From Vibrio vulnificus NBRC 15645 = ATCC 27562 (lineage in GTDB: Bacteria > Pseudomonadota > Gammaproteobacteria > Enterobacterales > Vibrionaceae), in NCBI RefSeq assembly GCF_002224265.1, contig NZ_CP012882.1:1178001-1242000 (forward strand): a stretch of DNA of 64,000 bases, given 5' to 3'. Positions 52,445 through 61,704 of this stretch are shown here, piece by piece. A program made the translations under genes and the position numbers. The notes under the pieces are model-generated. The model searched no databases. It was not told where the DNA came from and saw only the letters and a list, made by a program, of their open reading frames with translations. The stretch's first letter is position 1; each line of letters opens with the position of its first letter.

Positions 52445-54928
52445 ATGGAAAGCATAGTGATCATTGGCAATGGCATGGTAGGTCATCAACTGGTGGAACA
52501 GCTCGTCGCCAGTGGCAGCCATTTGGAAAAAAGAATTATCGTGATTGGCGAAGAGCGATTCGTCGCCTATGACCGTGTTCACCTCTCGGCGATGTTTTCA
52601 GGACAAAGCCAGCACGACTTATTACTCAGCAGTGAAGAGTGGTATCAGAAGCATGGCATTGAACTGATATTGGGCGTTGCGGTGGTGGGCATTGACCGAC
52701 AAAGCAAAAGAGTCACATTGGAAGATGAAAGCCAACTGAGTTATGACCAATTGGTGTTTGCCACCGGCTCTTACCCATTTGTGCCCCCAATGGCAGGGAG
52801 TGAGCGCAGCAAGGTGTTTGTCTATCGAACCTTGGATGATTTGTCGCAGATTAAACAAGCGTGTCTCGGTGCGAAGAAAGGTGCCGTGATTGGCGGAGGG
52901 TTACTCGGTTTGGAAGCGGCGAATGCTTTAAGGCTGCTTGGTTTAGAAACGCATGTCGTCGAATTTGCGCCACGCTTAATGCCAGTCCAACTTGATGAGG
53001 GTGCAGGCGAGGTGCTGAAAAGCAAAATCGAGCAACTTGGCTTAACGGTGCATACCTCAACCGCCACCGAAAAAATCATTGACGGTGAAACCGCTTACCA
53101 TCGCATGGTGTTTAAAGACGCTCCGCCGCTGGAGGTGGATGTGATTGTGTTCTCGGCAGGCATTCGACCACGAGATCAACTGGCTTGTGATTGTGGCCTT
53201 GAGCTGGGTGAGCGCGGTGGCATCGTGGTCAATAACGCTTGTCAAACCAGTGATACTGCGATTTACGCCATTGGCGAGTGTGCACTGTGGCAAGGAAAAA
53301 TCTTCGGCTTGGTGGCACCTGGATATGCGATGGCGCGAGTAGTGGCGCAGCAACTGAGAGGGGGCAGCGAGGCTGAGTTTAGCGGAGCAGACATGAGCAC
53401 CAAGCTCAAATTATTGGGGGTGGATGTGGCGTCGATAGGTGATGCGCATAAAGCCACACCGAAGGCGACGGAAATGGTACTGCACGATGCGGCTGCGGGC
53501 ATCTACAAAAAATTGGTGGTGGATCAAAGTGGCACCACCTTGCTGGGGGCGATCTTAATCGGCGACAACCAAGATTATGATGTGCTGTTGCAAAGCTACT
53601 TGAACAAAACCCCACTGCCGCAGCCTGCGGTCAGTTTGCTGTTTGACACCAGTGCGCTGAAAGGGGATGTCAGTGACAACACGGTGATCTGTTCATGCCA
53701 CAACGTCACCAAAGGTGATCTGATCAGCGCGATTCAGGCGGGAGCGCATGAGCTTGGCGAGTTAAAAGCGAAGACCAAAGCCGGTAGCGGGTGTGGCGGG
53801 TGCAGTGCCATGGTCAAATCGGTGCTTGATCAGCAACTGAGCGTCATGGGCTTAGAAGTCAATACCCAGCTTTGTGAGCACTTTAGCCAAACGCGGCAGG
53901 CGCTTTATCACATATGCCAAGTGGAGAAAATTCGCGATTTCGATACTTTGTTGGCGAAGCACGGTAAGGGTCATGGCTGCGACATATGCAAGCCCACCGC
54001 AGGGTCAATTTTCTCGTCATTATGGAATGAGCACATCATGGAGCCGGAACATTCACCTTTGCAGGATTCCAACGATGCGTTTATGGCCAATCTGCAAAAA
54101 GACGGTTCTTACTCTATTGTTCCCCGCATCTCTGGCGGCGAGATCACCCCAGAGAAGCTTATCGTGTTAGGGGAGGTGGCTCGCCAGTACGATCTCTACA
54201 CCAAAATCACCGGAGGTCAACGCGTTGACCTGTTTGGTGCTCAGGTGGAGCAGTTACCGGAGATTTGGCAAACCTTGATCGATGCTGGATTTGAAACCGG
54301 CCATGCTTACGGCAAATCCGTGCGCACGGTGAAATCTTGTGTCGGTTCAACCTGGTGTCGTTATGGCGTGGATGACTCAGTGGGTCTAGCCATTGAACTT
54401 GAGAATCGTTACAAAGGACTGCGAGCGCCGCATAAACTGAAGTTTGCTGTATCAGGGTGTACGCGTGAATGTGCTGAAGCGCAAAGCAAAGACATTGGCG
54501 TGATCGCGACAGAAAAAGGCTGGAACTTGTATGTTTGTGGTAACGGTGGCATGCGCCCAAGACATGCCGACCTGTTAGCGGCTGATTTGAGTAAAGCAGA
54601 GCTGATTACGCTGATCGACCGTGTGTTGATGTTTTACGTGCGCACGGCGGATCGTCTACAACGCACCTCCGTGTGGTTGGAGAATCTTGATGGTGGATTG
54701 GATTATCTCAAAAGCGTCGTTCTGGGCGATTCGCTCCATCTGTGTGAGCAACTTGAGCAGCAAATGGCGCATGTCGTGGACACCTATCACTGTGAGTGGC
54801 AGCAAACCTTAACCAATCCTGAAAAATTGATGCGTTTCAGACCGTTCATTAACTCAACCCAGCAGAGCACGCTATTGGGCTACCAACGTACGCGTGGCCA
54901 ACGTATCCCTGTCAAACTGGAGGAATAA
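52445..54928 (+). CDS. nirB: Assimilatory nitrite reductase large subunit (NirB-like)
   Basis: An 827-residue cytoplasmic enzyme that reduces nitrite to ammonium with NAD(P)H. Order: FAD/NAD(P)-binding reductase (IIGNGMVGHQLVEQL at the start, GGGLLGLEAANALRLLG near 155), a BFD-like [2Fe-2S] part (CSCHNVTKGDL and GCGGC, about 415-460) and a second Cys cluster (GCDICKP, about 515), then the sulfite/nitrite reductase half with the siroheme-[4Fe-4S] cysteines in SCVGSTWCRYG (about 635-645) and SGCTRECAEAQ (about 675-685). Siroheme depends on CobA encoded upstream. It is fourth gene of the nrt operon and is followed by nirD after 3 bases. Confidence 0.95.
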   Translation: MESIVIIGNGMVGHQLVEQLVASGSHLEKRIIVIGEERFVAYDRVHLSAMFSGQSQHDLLLSSEEWYQKHGIELILGVAVVGIDRQSKRVTLEDESQLSYDQLVFATGSYPFVPPMAGSERSKVFVYRTLDDLSQIKQACLGAKKGAVIGGGLLGLEAANALRLLGLETHVVEFAPRLMPVQLDEGAGEVLKSKIEQLGLTVHTSTATEKIIDGETAYHRMVFKDAPPLEVDVIVFSAGIRPRDQLACDCGLELGERGGIVVNNACQTSDTAIYAIGECALWQGKIFGLVAPGYAMARVVAQQLRGGSEAEFSGADMSTKLKLLGVDVASIGDAHKATPKATEMVLHDAAAGIYKKLVVDQSGTTLLGAILIGDNQDYDVLLQSYLNKTPLPQPAVSLLFDTSALKGDVSDNTVICSCHNVTKGDLISAIQAGAHELGELKAKTKAGSGCGGCSAMVKSVLDQQLSVMGLEVNTQLCEHFSQTRQALYHICQVEKIRDFDTLLAKHGKGHGCDICKPTAGSIFSSLWNEHIMEPEHSPLQDSNDAFMANLQKDGSYSIVPRISGGEITPEKLIVLGEVARQYDLYTKITGGQRVDLFGAQVEQLPEIWQTLIDAGFETGHAYGKSVRTVKSCVGSTWCRYGVDDSVGLAIELENRYKGLRAPHKLKFAVSGCTRECAEAQSKDIGVIATEKGWNLYVCGNGGMRPRHADLLAADLSKAELITLIDRVLMFYVRTADRLQRTSVWLENLDGGLDYLKSVVLGDSLHLCEQLEQQMAHVVDTYHCEWQQTLTNPEKLMRFRPFINSTQQSTLLGYQRTRGQRIPVKLEE

Positions 54929-54931
54929 GCG

Positions 54932-55255
54932 ATGCAAAGTAAACAATTTATCTGCCATCTCAATGAACTGAAAAGTGACCATGGCCATCCAGTGTTACTG
55001 AATGATGAGCAATTGGCGATGTTTTATGTGCCTAAGGAGGGGGTGTTTGCGATACAAAACTGGGACCCGATTGGCAAAGCTTTTGTGTTAAGCCGCGGCA
55101 TTGTCGGGGATATCCAAGGTGAGCTCTGCGTTGCCTCTCCGCTGTATAAACAGCATTTTTGCTTAAAAACAGGTAAGTGCTTTGAAGATGAATCGGTCAC
55201 GTTAACGACATGGCCAGTGTTGGTGGAAAACGACGCGGTTTACGTTCTAGGCTAG
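54932..55255 (+). CDS. nirD: Nitrite reductase small subunit (NirD)
   Basis: A 107-residue Rieske-fold protein that works with NirB. As in other NirD proteins, the Rieske cysteine and histidine ligands are missing, so no iron-sulphur cluster is expected. Family pattern: LAMFYVPKEGVFAIQNWDPIGKAFVLSRGIVGD and VASPLYKQHFCLKTGKCFED. It sits 3 bases after nirB and ends the operon; a terminator follows. Confidence 0.93.
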   Translation: MQSKQFICHLNELKSDHGHPVLLNDEQLAMFYVPKEGVFAIQNWDPIGKAFVLSRGIVGDIQGELCVASPLYKQHFCLKTGKCFEDESVTLTTWPVLVENDAVYVLG

Positions 55256-55296
55256 TGCTCGAGCGGTCTAAAACGACAACAAAAAAAGACAATAAA

Positions 55297-55320
55297 AAGG
55301 CCAAGTGAAAACTTGGCCTT
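55297..55320. terminator. Terminator between nirD and the calcium-repeat lipoprotein gene
   Basis: AAGGCCAAGT, GAAA loop, ACTTGGCCTT between converging genes. A-rich on the left and GGTTT on the right; it can serve the minus-strand gene, and probably nirD. Confidence 0.8.
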
Positions 55321-55347
55321 GGTTTATATCTGCTGTACAACGTTCAA

Positions 55348-58300
55348 CTACGGTGTTGGAGCCTCAATAAAACCGTAGTCAATCAAGGCTTGCTCAGATT
55401 CAGGGTGGATAAAGAGCCCATCCCAAATCTCACCTTGAGAACCAATGGTGTTGCTATTCCATTCTGTCGAGACAGTAAAACCTTTGACGTTAAACTGAAT
55501 ACCATTGCTGTAGGCAAAGCCCATGTAGGTGGTATTGTTTTGCGTCACTTGGTTATCGTCAACGAAGGAGTAGCTCAAGGCTATGATGCCATTTTCAGCG
55601 TCATGTTCTGTCCAAGTAAACTGGATATTTTCATCCGTGCTGACAAACGTACCGGTTTTATTGGCTAAGAACGTGAGTGTGCCATCTTCATCTTTCATCA
55701 CCAATTGTTCACCAATGAAAGTGGAGGTGAATTTAGCCGTGCGATAGGCGGTATCATCCACACAACCTTTCAGCGCATCAGCGTAGGTGTCAAAGGAGAA
55801 GAAGGTGGTTGGCACTTCGTTCACATCATCCCAGTCACTATTGGAGGTTTCGCAATAGGTAAATGGTTGGCTGAGATCCACTTCTTGATAGAGACCAAGT
55901 GAGATTTCACCCGTTTCTGGATCAAACGTTGCCATGGAGAGAATGCCATCTTCATCCACATCCATGATAGCGCGTTTGTAATCCCAGATATTCTGAGCGT
56001 CTTCGCCAAACTCAAGCGTGCCTTCTTGGTTTACCATCCAATATTTCGTGCTTGGCGTACCATTTTTGAAGCGTAATGCTTCGTTGTTGGCGGCATACGC
56101 TTGGACTCGGGTTTCCCCACTGCTATTGACGCGATAAAGTACCGCACCTTCAGGATCCATCACGGGTAACTGACAGTCGGCGATTTGCGCTTGGAAATCT
56201 GCAAGGGTTGCACCAGAGGCGACTTCGGTGATTGGACACCAACCGGGTAGATTAACCGCTCCAAGCAAGGCTTCTTTCGCGGTTTCGTTCAGTAGGTAGC
56301 CCTCATCATCGTCTTCACTTTGTCCGGCAAGTAGATAGTCGCCGCTATGAACAATTCCACCGTACACAGAGAGAATGAGTTGTTGTGAGTCGTTATCCCA
56401 AACGTCGCCCCATGCTTCAACCACACTATCCGGCACGCTATAGCGAATGATGGTTTCACCGTTGACAACCACTTGACTCCACGTGCCAGTGCCGTTGATG
56501 GTGACTGTTCCAGGGGCTTGAGTACTTTCGTTCCACCAATCAAGCGTCATAAAACGCGTCGTACCATCAGTCACAAACTGGACACCAACGTGCATGCCAA
56601 TTGAAATGCCTTTCGCGGTATGTACATCGTCACCCGTTTGAGAAATGTCCGCTGGTGCGACTTGAATTTCCGTTAGGTTGGTGGCGTTATGACCATCGTC
56701 ACTTGTGTTGCCGGATGCTCGCCAGAACCAAGGTTTGAACCAGAGGAAGTATTGGTCAACGTCAGCAGTGAGTTTAACGATGCCCCCTTCCGCTCCTTCT
56801 GGGAACACAGCGTCTGCGTCTACGTAATCACCGAGTTCACCAGAGTGCTCAGCCATGTTGAGGCCACTTAGGTCTTTAACGTAACCATAAGCAGTGTTTG
56901 TTAGGCTTGGAACCTCTTCCGGATACACCGAAACCGCATCACTGTTGATGGCGATAGCGTAAGTGTCGTTGAATGTTTGCCATCCATCTGGACCCAATAC
57001 AATATCGTCTTCATCGTTGGCATCAGGCTCGTCGGCCACTTTACGACCATCAGGCAGCATTTGATATGCTTCGGTTACCGTACCTATGTTGTTGGATAAG
57101 GTGAATTTTTCTACATAAATTTCAACGCTTTCAGTGCCAGTAGCATCGTTGTACTCATGATCAGCCCATAGTGCATAGAACATAGAGTTGTTTTGCATAA
57201 ACTGAATAACTTGTTCTATTGGGTTGAGATCAGGCACGGTTGGGTTGCTATCATCGACGTCCAAGATACCGTCGTTGTCATCGTCGGTGTCCGCATTATT
57301 ACCGATGCCATCTTTATCTGTATCGGTCGTTTCCTCAGGGTTGAGCGGGAACGCGTCGTCACCATCAAGTGCACCGTCGTTATCATCGTCAGTATCGGCG
57401 TTATTACCAATGCCATCTTTATCGGTGTCGAGAGTTTCTTCGGGGTCTAACGGGAACGCATCGTCAGTATCGAGGGTGCCATCGTTGTCATCGTCGGTAT
57501 CGGCATTGTTACCAATACCATCTTCATCAGTGTCTTTTGTTTCGTTTGGATTAAATGGAAAATCGTCATCCGTATCGAGGGTGCCATCGTTATCGTCATC
57601 GGTGTCGGCGTTATCGCCAATAGTATCACCATCACTGTCTAACCATTCTTCGCTATTGTCTGGTGCCCAGTCTTGACTGTTGGCAACGCCGTCACCATCG
57701 CTATCCTCTTCGAACGTGACCTCGCCCGTTTCTGGGTCAAAAGTGCCCACTTTGTCATTGAGGTTGAGCTCTTCGCCTTCGCCCAGTGCTGATTTCTCGG
57801 TTTCAATGTGGTCTTTTGTTTCGGTATTGACGGTTTGCGCTTCGGTTAGAAACGTACTTGTGGTTGTGGTCTCTTCATCCGCTTCTGATGCAAGCTCCTC
57901 TGGGGTTTCCGGTAATACGCCAGAAGAAACCAATGTTTTCGCGCCAAACGCGGCTTCGACATCGTTATCCTCAATATAGTCACCAAGTACTTCATCGCTC
58001 GTGATGCCAAGTTGAGTGGCGACGGTCTGTACTGCATCTTCTTTACTGAGGTTTGTATCTCGTTCGAGAAGAACGTGAACCATTGTAGAAAGAGGGGTGA
58101 TATCTTGTTCACCAGCTGGGGCAGACATGACGTAATCTGTAGCGATCGTGTTACCGGTGTCTTCGTCTACGGTTTTCCCTTTGATTGCTTTTACCACGAT
58201 CGGGTAGCTTTCAGGGTTATCTATTCCTGTAACATCTAGGGTTGCCTTACCTCCGGCGCCAGTGGTCGCTTTTGGTTCACCAGTGTCCCAAATGAAGTTC

Positions 58301-58470
58301 TTGTTTAAGTCCAACCAAACCTGTGCATTTTGTAAGTAGCCATCGATTGCTGTTACGGAGTAGGAGCTGGAAGAGCTTCCTCCAGAGGAGCTTGAGCTTC
58401 CTCCGCCACAGCCCAATAGGCTAACGCTGACACTGAGTCCTAGTGCCATAACGATTTTGTTTTTATTCAT
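55348..58470 (-). CDS. Large lipoprotein with thrombospondin type 3 (calcium-binding) repeats
   Basis: A 1040-residue exported protein. The start MNKNKIVMALGLSVSVSLLGC is a lipoprotein signal (Cys21), followed by Gly/Ser-rich linker. Residues about 40-130 look like an Ig-like or carbohydrate-binding module (YLQNAQVWLDLNKNFIWDTGEP). Residues about 255-415 hold DxDxDG-type repeats with a unit of 35 residues (DTDKDGIGNNADTDDDNDG and so on), which bind calcium. The large C-terminal part (about 430-1040) is beta-rich and not recognised. It probably sits on the cell surface as an adhesin or enzyme support; no catalytic motif is seen. It stands alone, with divergent GGDEF gene. Confidence 0.82.
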   Translation of the reverse strand: MNKNKIVMALGLSVSVSLLGCGGGSSSSSGGSSSSSYSVTAIDGYLQNAQVWLDLNKNFIWDTGEPKATTGAGGKATLDVTGIDNPESYPIVVKAIKGKTVDEDTGNTIATDYVMSAPAGEQDITPLSTMVHVLLERDTNLSKEDAVQTVATQLGITSDEVLGDYIEDNDVEAAFGAKTLVSSGVLPETPEELASEADEETTTTSTFLTEAQTVNTETKDHIETEKSALGEGEELNLNDKVGTFDPETGEVTFEEDSDGDGVANSQDWAPDNSEEWLDSDGDTIGDNADTDDDNDGTLDTDDDFPFNPNETKDTDEDGIGNNADTDDDNDGTLDTDDAFPLDPEETLDTDKDGIGNNADTDDDNDGALDGDDAFPLNPEETTDTDKDGIGNNADTDDDNDGILDVDDSNPTVPDLNPIEQVIQFMQNNSMFYALWADHEYNDATGTESVEIYVEKFTLSNNIGTVTEAYQMLPDGRKVADEPDANDEDDIVLGPDGWQTFNDTYAIAINSDAVSVYPEEVPSLTNTAYGYVKDLSGLNMAEHSGELGDYVDADAVFPEGAEGGIVKLTADVDQYFLWFKPWFWRASGNTSDDGHNATNLTEIQVAPADISQTGDDVHTAKGISIGMHVGVQFVTDGTTRFMTLDWWNESTQAPGTVTINGTGTWSQVVVNGETIIRYSVPDSVVEAWGDVWDNDSQQLILSVYGGIVHSGDYLLAGQSEDDDEGYLLNETAKEALLGAVNLPGWCPITEVASGATLADFQAQIADCQLPVMDPEGAVLYRVNSSGETRVQAYAANNEALRFKNGTPSTKYWMVNQEGTLEFGEDAQNIWDYKRAIMDVDEDGILSMATFDPETGEISLGLYQEVDLSQPFTYCETSNSDWDDVNEVPTTFFSFDTYADALKGCVDDTAYRTAKFTSTFIGEQLVMKDEDGTLTFLANKTGTFVSTDENIQFTWTEHDAENGIIALSYSFVDDNQVTQNNTTYMGFAYSNGIQFNVKGFTVSTEWNSNTIGSQGEIWDGLFIHPESEQALIDYGFIEAPTP
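57225..57641 (-). repeat. Tandem 105-bp repeats within the lipoprotein gene
   Basis: Four units of 35 codons in the calcium-repeat region, of which the middle two are the most alike. Codon-level similarity is high enough that copy number could vary by slippage or recombination. Confidence 0.8.
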
Positions 58471-58878
58471 AAGCCACCCTTAGCTTTACTGTTTAGCCAT
58501 ATAAACCGTAGGAATGCTTTTAAAAGGCGTCAAACCCAAAATGGCTTAGAAAGTATGAGAGGTGACTTGGGGTTGTTGAAATAAAATGTATTTTAAAACA
58601 GTGGGTTATGGATTTGTTAGAGTCTTTGCTTTTTTAGTAAATGATTGATAAGTCAATCATTGGTTTATTTTGACCGGGTAACCAATTTAGGCAAAAGTTT
58701 GAGATTTATCACTAAATGTATGCTACTTTCGCCGTAATTTTCAGCAACCACGATATCGTTTTCCTGAATGAATATGATAAGTGTTTGAAGTTTTAGGCAA
58801 ATGAATCTACGCCATTCGATCTGATGAAAAACAAATCGAGGTTGTTGCGGTGGACCGACAAAGAGAGTCGACATTGGT
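58471..58878. other. Intergenic region between diverging lipoprotein and GGDEF genes
   Basis: No gene is seen. It carries promoters for both directions. The only clear element is the dyad AATGATTGA-TAAG-TCAATCATT at 58640-58661, which could be an operator or a small hairpin. A minus-strand frame at 58665-58886 overlaps the start of the GGDEF gene and has no support. Confidence 0.6.
58640..58661. promoter_or_regulatory. Perfect dyad in the divergent promoter region
   Basis: 9-bp arms AATGATTGA and TCAATCATT with a 4-base spacer, between two divergent genes. No protein is known to me for this site; its location suits a shared operator. Confidence 0.4.
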
Positions 58879-60843
58879 ATGCACAAAAAGCTCGCTTTTT
58901 CTCTATTAATTTTACTTCTTCTCGCTTTGTCTATCGTGACTTGGGACGTGTTTGTTGATCAAGATACGGCTTCATATCCCCAAACCCGCTCGGTAAAAAC
59001 GTTAGCCTCCCCCGAAGAGCAGCTCAAAACCTTTTCTGCTCATCATCCATTACTCGCCATCATGCCATTGGTTCAGATAGAACCCGATAAAGCGCAAGCG
59101 TTACTCGCTGAATGGGAGAAGGGGACAAAGTGGGAAACTCAGCATCACAATGCAAGAGCGGGTCTAGAGCATATTTATACCTTGCTGATTAAACGTGAAA
59201 TCGCCAAAACACAACAATCTCAAGAGCGAATTGACCATTTAACTGGCCAGTTAGAGCAGTTTGCGTCTCAACGAAAAATTGCTTGGTTGAGTGCCCAGTT
59301 GATTATCGAAAAAGCGGGACGAGAGTTGAAGCAAGGTCAGTTTGATGAGGGGTTAAAGCACGTCGAGCTCGGTATGGCGATGGCAAATGAAAACGGTGCC
59401 GATTTCTTGTTACTGGAAGGTTTTAACACCTTGGGTATCTTGTACAATGCCACCAATCAACTAAAGCGCTCACAATTGGCGTTTTACCAAGGGTTAGAGC
59501 TAAGTGAAAGGTTTCCTAACAACGCGTTTATTGGCCGTTATCTTAACAACTTAGGGCTGCTTTATGTTCATTTAGAACAGTGGGATAAGGCATTGGATTT
59601 TCTCCAACGGGCCGAAACATTCTATGAATCGATCGGTGTGACTCAGCCCAATCGTCAACTGGTGATATTGCTTAATCAGTCGTTTGTTTACCAACAGCTT
59701 AAACAAAAGGAGCGAGCCAAAGCTGCGTATCATAGGGCCTTACGTTATTTTGGCGAGAACACCTCGACGTATTATCGGATTTTGAAACTCAAAAGTGAGG
59801 CTCGGCTGTATTTGCTTGATGAAGATTTCAAACGTGCAATTGATGTCGCCGTCGCCTGTATCAAGCTCGATGCAAACAATACCTATCCTTTGCAAAATGG
59901 CATTTGCACTTATATTCAGGCGGAAGGGTATTTAGCGGGTAAACAGTTGGATGCGGCGCAAAGTGCAGTGGATAGTGCTATCGCCACATTTGAACATTTA
60001 CAACATGCTCGTTGGACCATTCGTGCCCATTTATTACGGGCCAACATTCTCGAAGCAAAAGGGCAATATGCAGAAGCGTTAAGCCTCTATAAGAAGTATT
60101 ACGCCCAAGAGAAACAGCAAATTATTGGCGAAGTTCACGCTCTACAAACCTCCTTTGAAGTACAAGAAGTCGCGAAAGAGCGCGATCTATACGAAGCGCA
60201 AAATCAGCTGCGCGAATTAGAGCGTAGTTTGAATGAGCAACGTCAGCGTATTCTAATGATTTGGATTGTGATTGTCGGGCTGCTCTTGCTTTTGGGAGTG
60301 CGCAGAATGGCCATTATTCGCAAGCACAACCTTCATTTGCAAACGCTGTCTTATGTGGACCCGCTGACAGGGGCCAACAATAGACGTTTCTTCCAAAGTG
60401 AAATTGAAACACCAAATCTGCTCAATCGAGCCCATCTCTATCGAATTGTTCTTGTTGATCTTGACTGGTTTAAATCGATCAACGATACGCATGGCCATGA
60501 GATTGGGGATTTTGTCCTCGTCGAAACCGCCAAACGCATCAAACAACAGTTGGCATCCGATGAGTTGTTTGTGCGTTGGGGTGGTGAAGAATTTCTTCTG
60601 GTACTCAAAAATGACGATGATCTTCCTTTACGTTTGCAAAAGCTGGTGGAGTCGATTCGTACTTCCGCTTATCAATTGAAAGGAAAAAATTACAACATCA
60701 CTATTTCAGTAGGGGCGAGTGAACCGTGCGGCCTCAATGAGTTGAAAAACAGCTCTGACGCTTTTGTTACCGCAGATATGTGCCTTTACCAAGCGAAAAG
60801 TTTGGGACGTGATCGCGCGATTACACCTGAACAAATTAAGTGA
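58879..60843 (+). CDS. TPR-containing diguanylate cyclase (GGDEF)
   Basis: A 654-residue protein. An N-terminal membrane helix or signal (LAFSLLILLLLALSIVTWDVFV) leads to a periplasmic region with TPR-type repeats (about residues 150-400; e.g. FNTLGILYNATNQLKRSQLAFYQGLEL and NLGLLYVHLEQWDKALDFLQRAE). A coiled segment, the second membrane helix (about 457-475) and a GGDEF domain follow (about 490-650). The active-site motif is GGEEF (RWGGEEFLLV, near residue 568), a form that is catalytically active in known enzymes. I see no RxxD inhibition site. It makes cyclic di-GMP in response to a periplasmic signal or partner; the signal is unknown. Confidence 0.92.
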   Translation: MHKKLAFSLLILLLLALSIVTWDVFVDQDTASYPQTRSVKTLASPEEQLKTFSAHHPLLAIMPLVQIEPDKAQALLAEWEKGTKWETQHHNARAGLEHIYTLLIKREIAKTQQSQERIDHLTGQLEQFASQRKIAWLSAQLIIEKAGRELKQGQFDEGLKHVELGMAMANENGADFLLLEGFNTLGILYNATNQLKRSQLAFYQGLELSERFPNNAFIGRYLNNLGLLYVHLEQWDKALDFLQRAETFYESIGVTQPNRQLVILLNQSFVYQQLKQKERAKAAYHRALRYFGENTSTYYRILKLKSEARLYLLDEDFKRAIDVAVACIKLDANNTYPLQNGICTYIQAEGYLAGKQLDAAQSAVDSAIATFEHLQHARWTIRAHLLRANILEAKGQYAEALSLYKKYYAQEKQQIIGEVHALQTSFEVQEVAKERDLYEAQNQLRELERSLNEQRQRILMIWIVIVGLLLLLGVRRMAIIRKHNLHLQTLSYVDPLTGANNRRFFQSEIETPNLLNRAHLYRIVLVDLDWFKSINDTHGHEIGDFVLVETAKRIKQQLASDELFVRWGGEEFLLVLKNDDDLPLRLQKLVESIRTSAYQLKGKNYNITISVGASEPCGLNELKNSSDAFVTADMCLYQAKSLGRDRAITPEQIK

Positions 60844-60875
60844 GCGCAACAAATCGTGACGCGCTCTCTTTGGGC

Positions 60876-61553
60876 CTAATCGAGCTCGGCAAGTTTAACT
60901 TGTTGATACGCCTGAATGATGCGCTCAACCTCTTTGCCGTGGCCACGCTTTAATCGTTCGTAATGAGCAATGGTTTTCTGTTGGTAGCGTAATGCCAAGC
61001 GCGAATCGGCCTCATGCCATAACTGTTCACCAGTGATACTGATTGGTGTGGTAACAGCCAGAGCATTACTGATGTGTAAGATTTCGTAGCAGCGTCGATT
61101 GTCTTCGACCAGTCGCTCCGAGATAAGCCGGAAGTTCATACCGTGCAATGCGTCTCGCAAGGTGTAAAGGTGATGGACAGGGCAGAGCAGAAACTCCAAC
61201 TCTGAGTGTGGGTGGTTATCCTGAATACGCTTAACCAGATCTAAAGCCAGATCCCCACCAACGCCTGCTATGATGATCAAATGTTTACCAGTGTGCTTGG
61301 CGAGAGGCAGATCGCCCACGTCCATGCAGTGCACTTGCCAATTCACGGCCTGTACATCGCCAAATTTCGCAAGAGTGTGAGAGATTTTGTCGGTAAGTGT
61401 AGGAACGATGTCAACGAAATGCACGGTAGTGTTTGGAGAGCGTCGTAGCAGTTCAAAACCAAGGTAGCCATGATCACAACAGCAATCCCAAATATGCTGG
61501 TACTTTTGGTTCACCATTTCCGCGATAGCTTGAATGCGTTTGCTCAGTTTCAA
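60876..61553 (-). CDS. TrmK-like tRNA (adenine-N1) methyltransferase
   Basis: A 225-residue SAM-dependent methyltransferase of the TrmK/COG2384 group. Motif I is DCCCDHGYLGFELL, an unusual DxGxDHG pattern that marks this family; VHFVDIVP binds the ribose part, and LIIIAGVGGDLALDLV is the catalytic-side motif. The family methylates adenine 22 of tRNA in bacilli; in Vibrio the substrate is assumed by family. It is transcribed convergently with the GGDEF gene and separately from the GTPase gene. Confidence 0.82.
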   Translation of the reverse strand: MKLSKRIQAIAEMVNQKYQHIWDCCCDHGYLGFELLRRSPNTTVHFVDIVPTLTDKISHTLAKFGDVQAVNWQVHCMDVGDLPLAKHTGKHLIIIAGVGGDLALDLVKRIQDNHPHSELEFLLCPVHHLYTLRDALHGMNFRLISERLVEDNRRCYEILHISNALAVTTPISITGEQLWHEADSRLALRYQQKTIAHYERLKRGHGKEVERIIQAYQQVKLAELD

Positions 61554-61704
61554 ATGGGCTCTCCAGTGTGCTGCTTAATCGTTGGGACGCGGATTGTAAA
61601 ATGATTTTAGAAAGAGACGAAGAGAAATCGCAATGTCAGTTGAGCTTTAGTCATGGCAAAGTACAATACAGACAGCAAGTAGCCATCGCAGAGCGGAGAT
61701 AACG

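Noticed and set aside
58665-58886. 73-residue minus-strand frame upstream of the GGDEF gene
   Set aside because: Overlaps the start of a well-supported gene on the other strand and shows no features.
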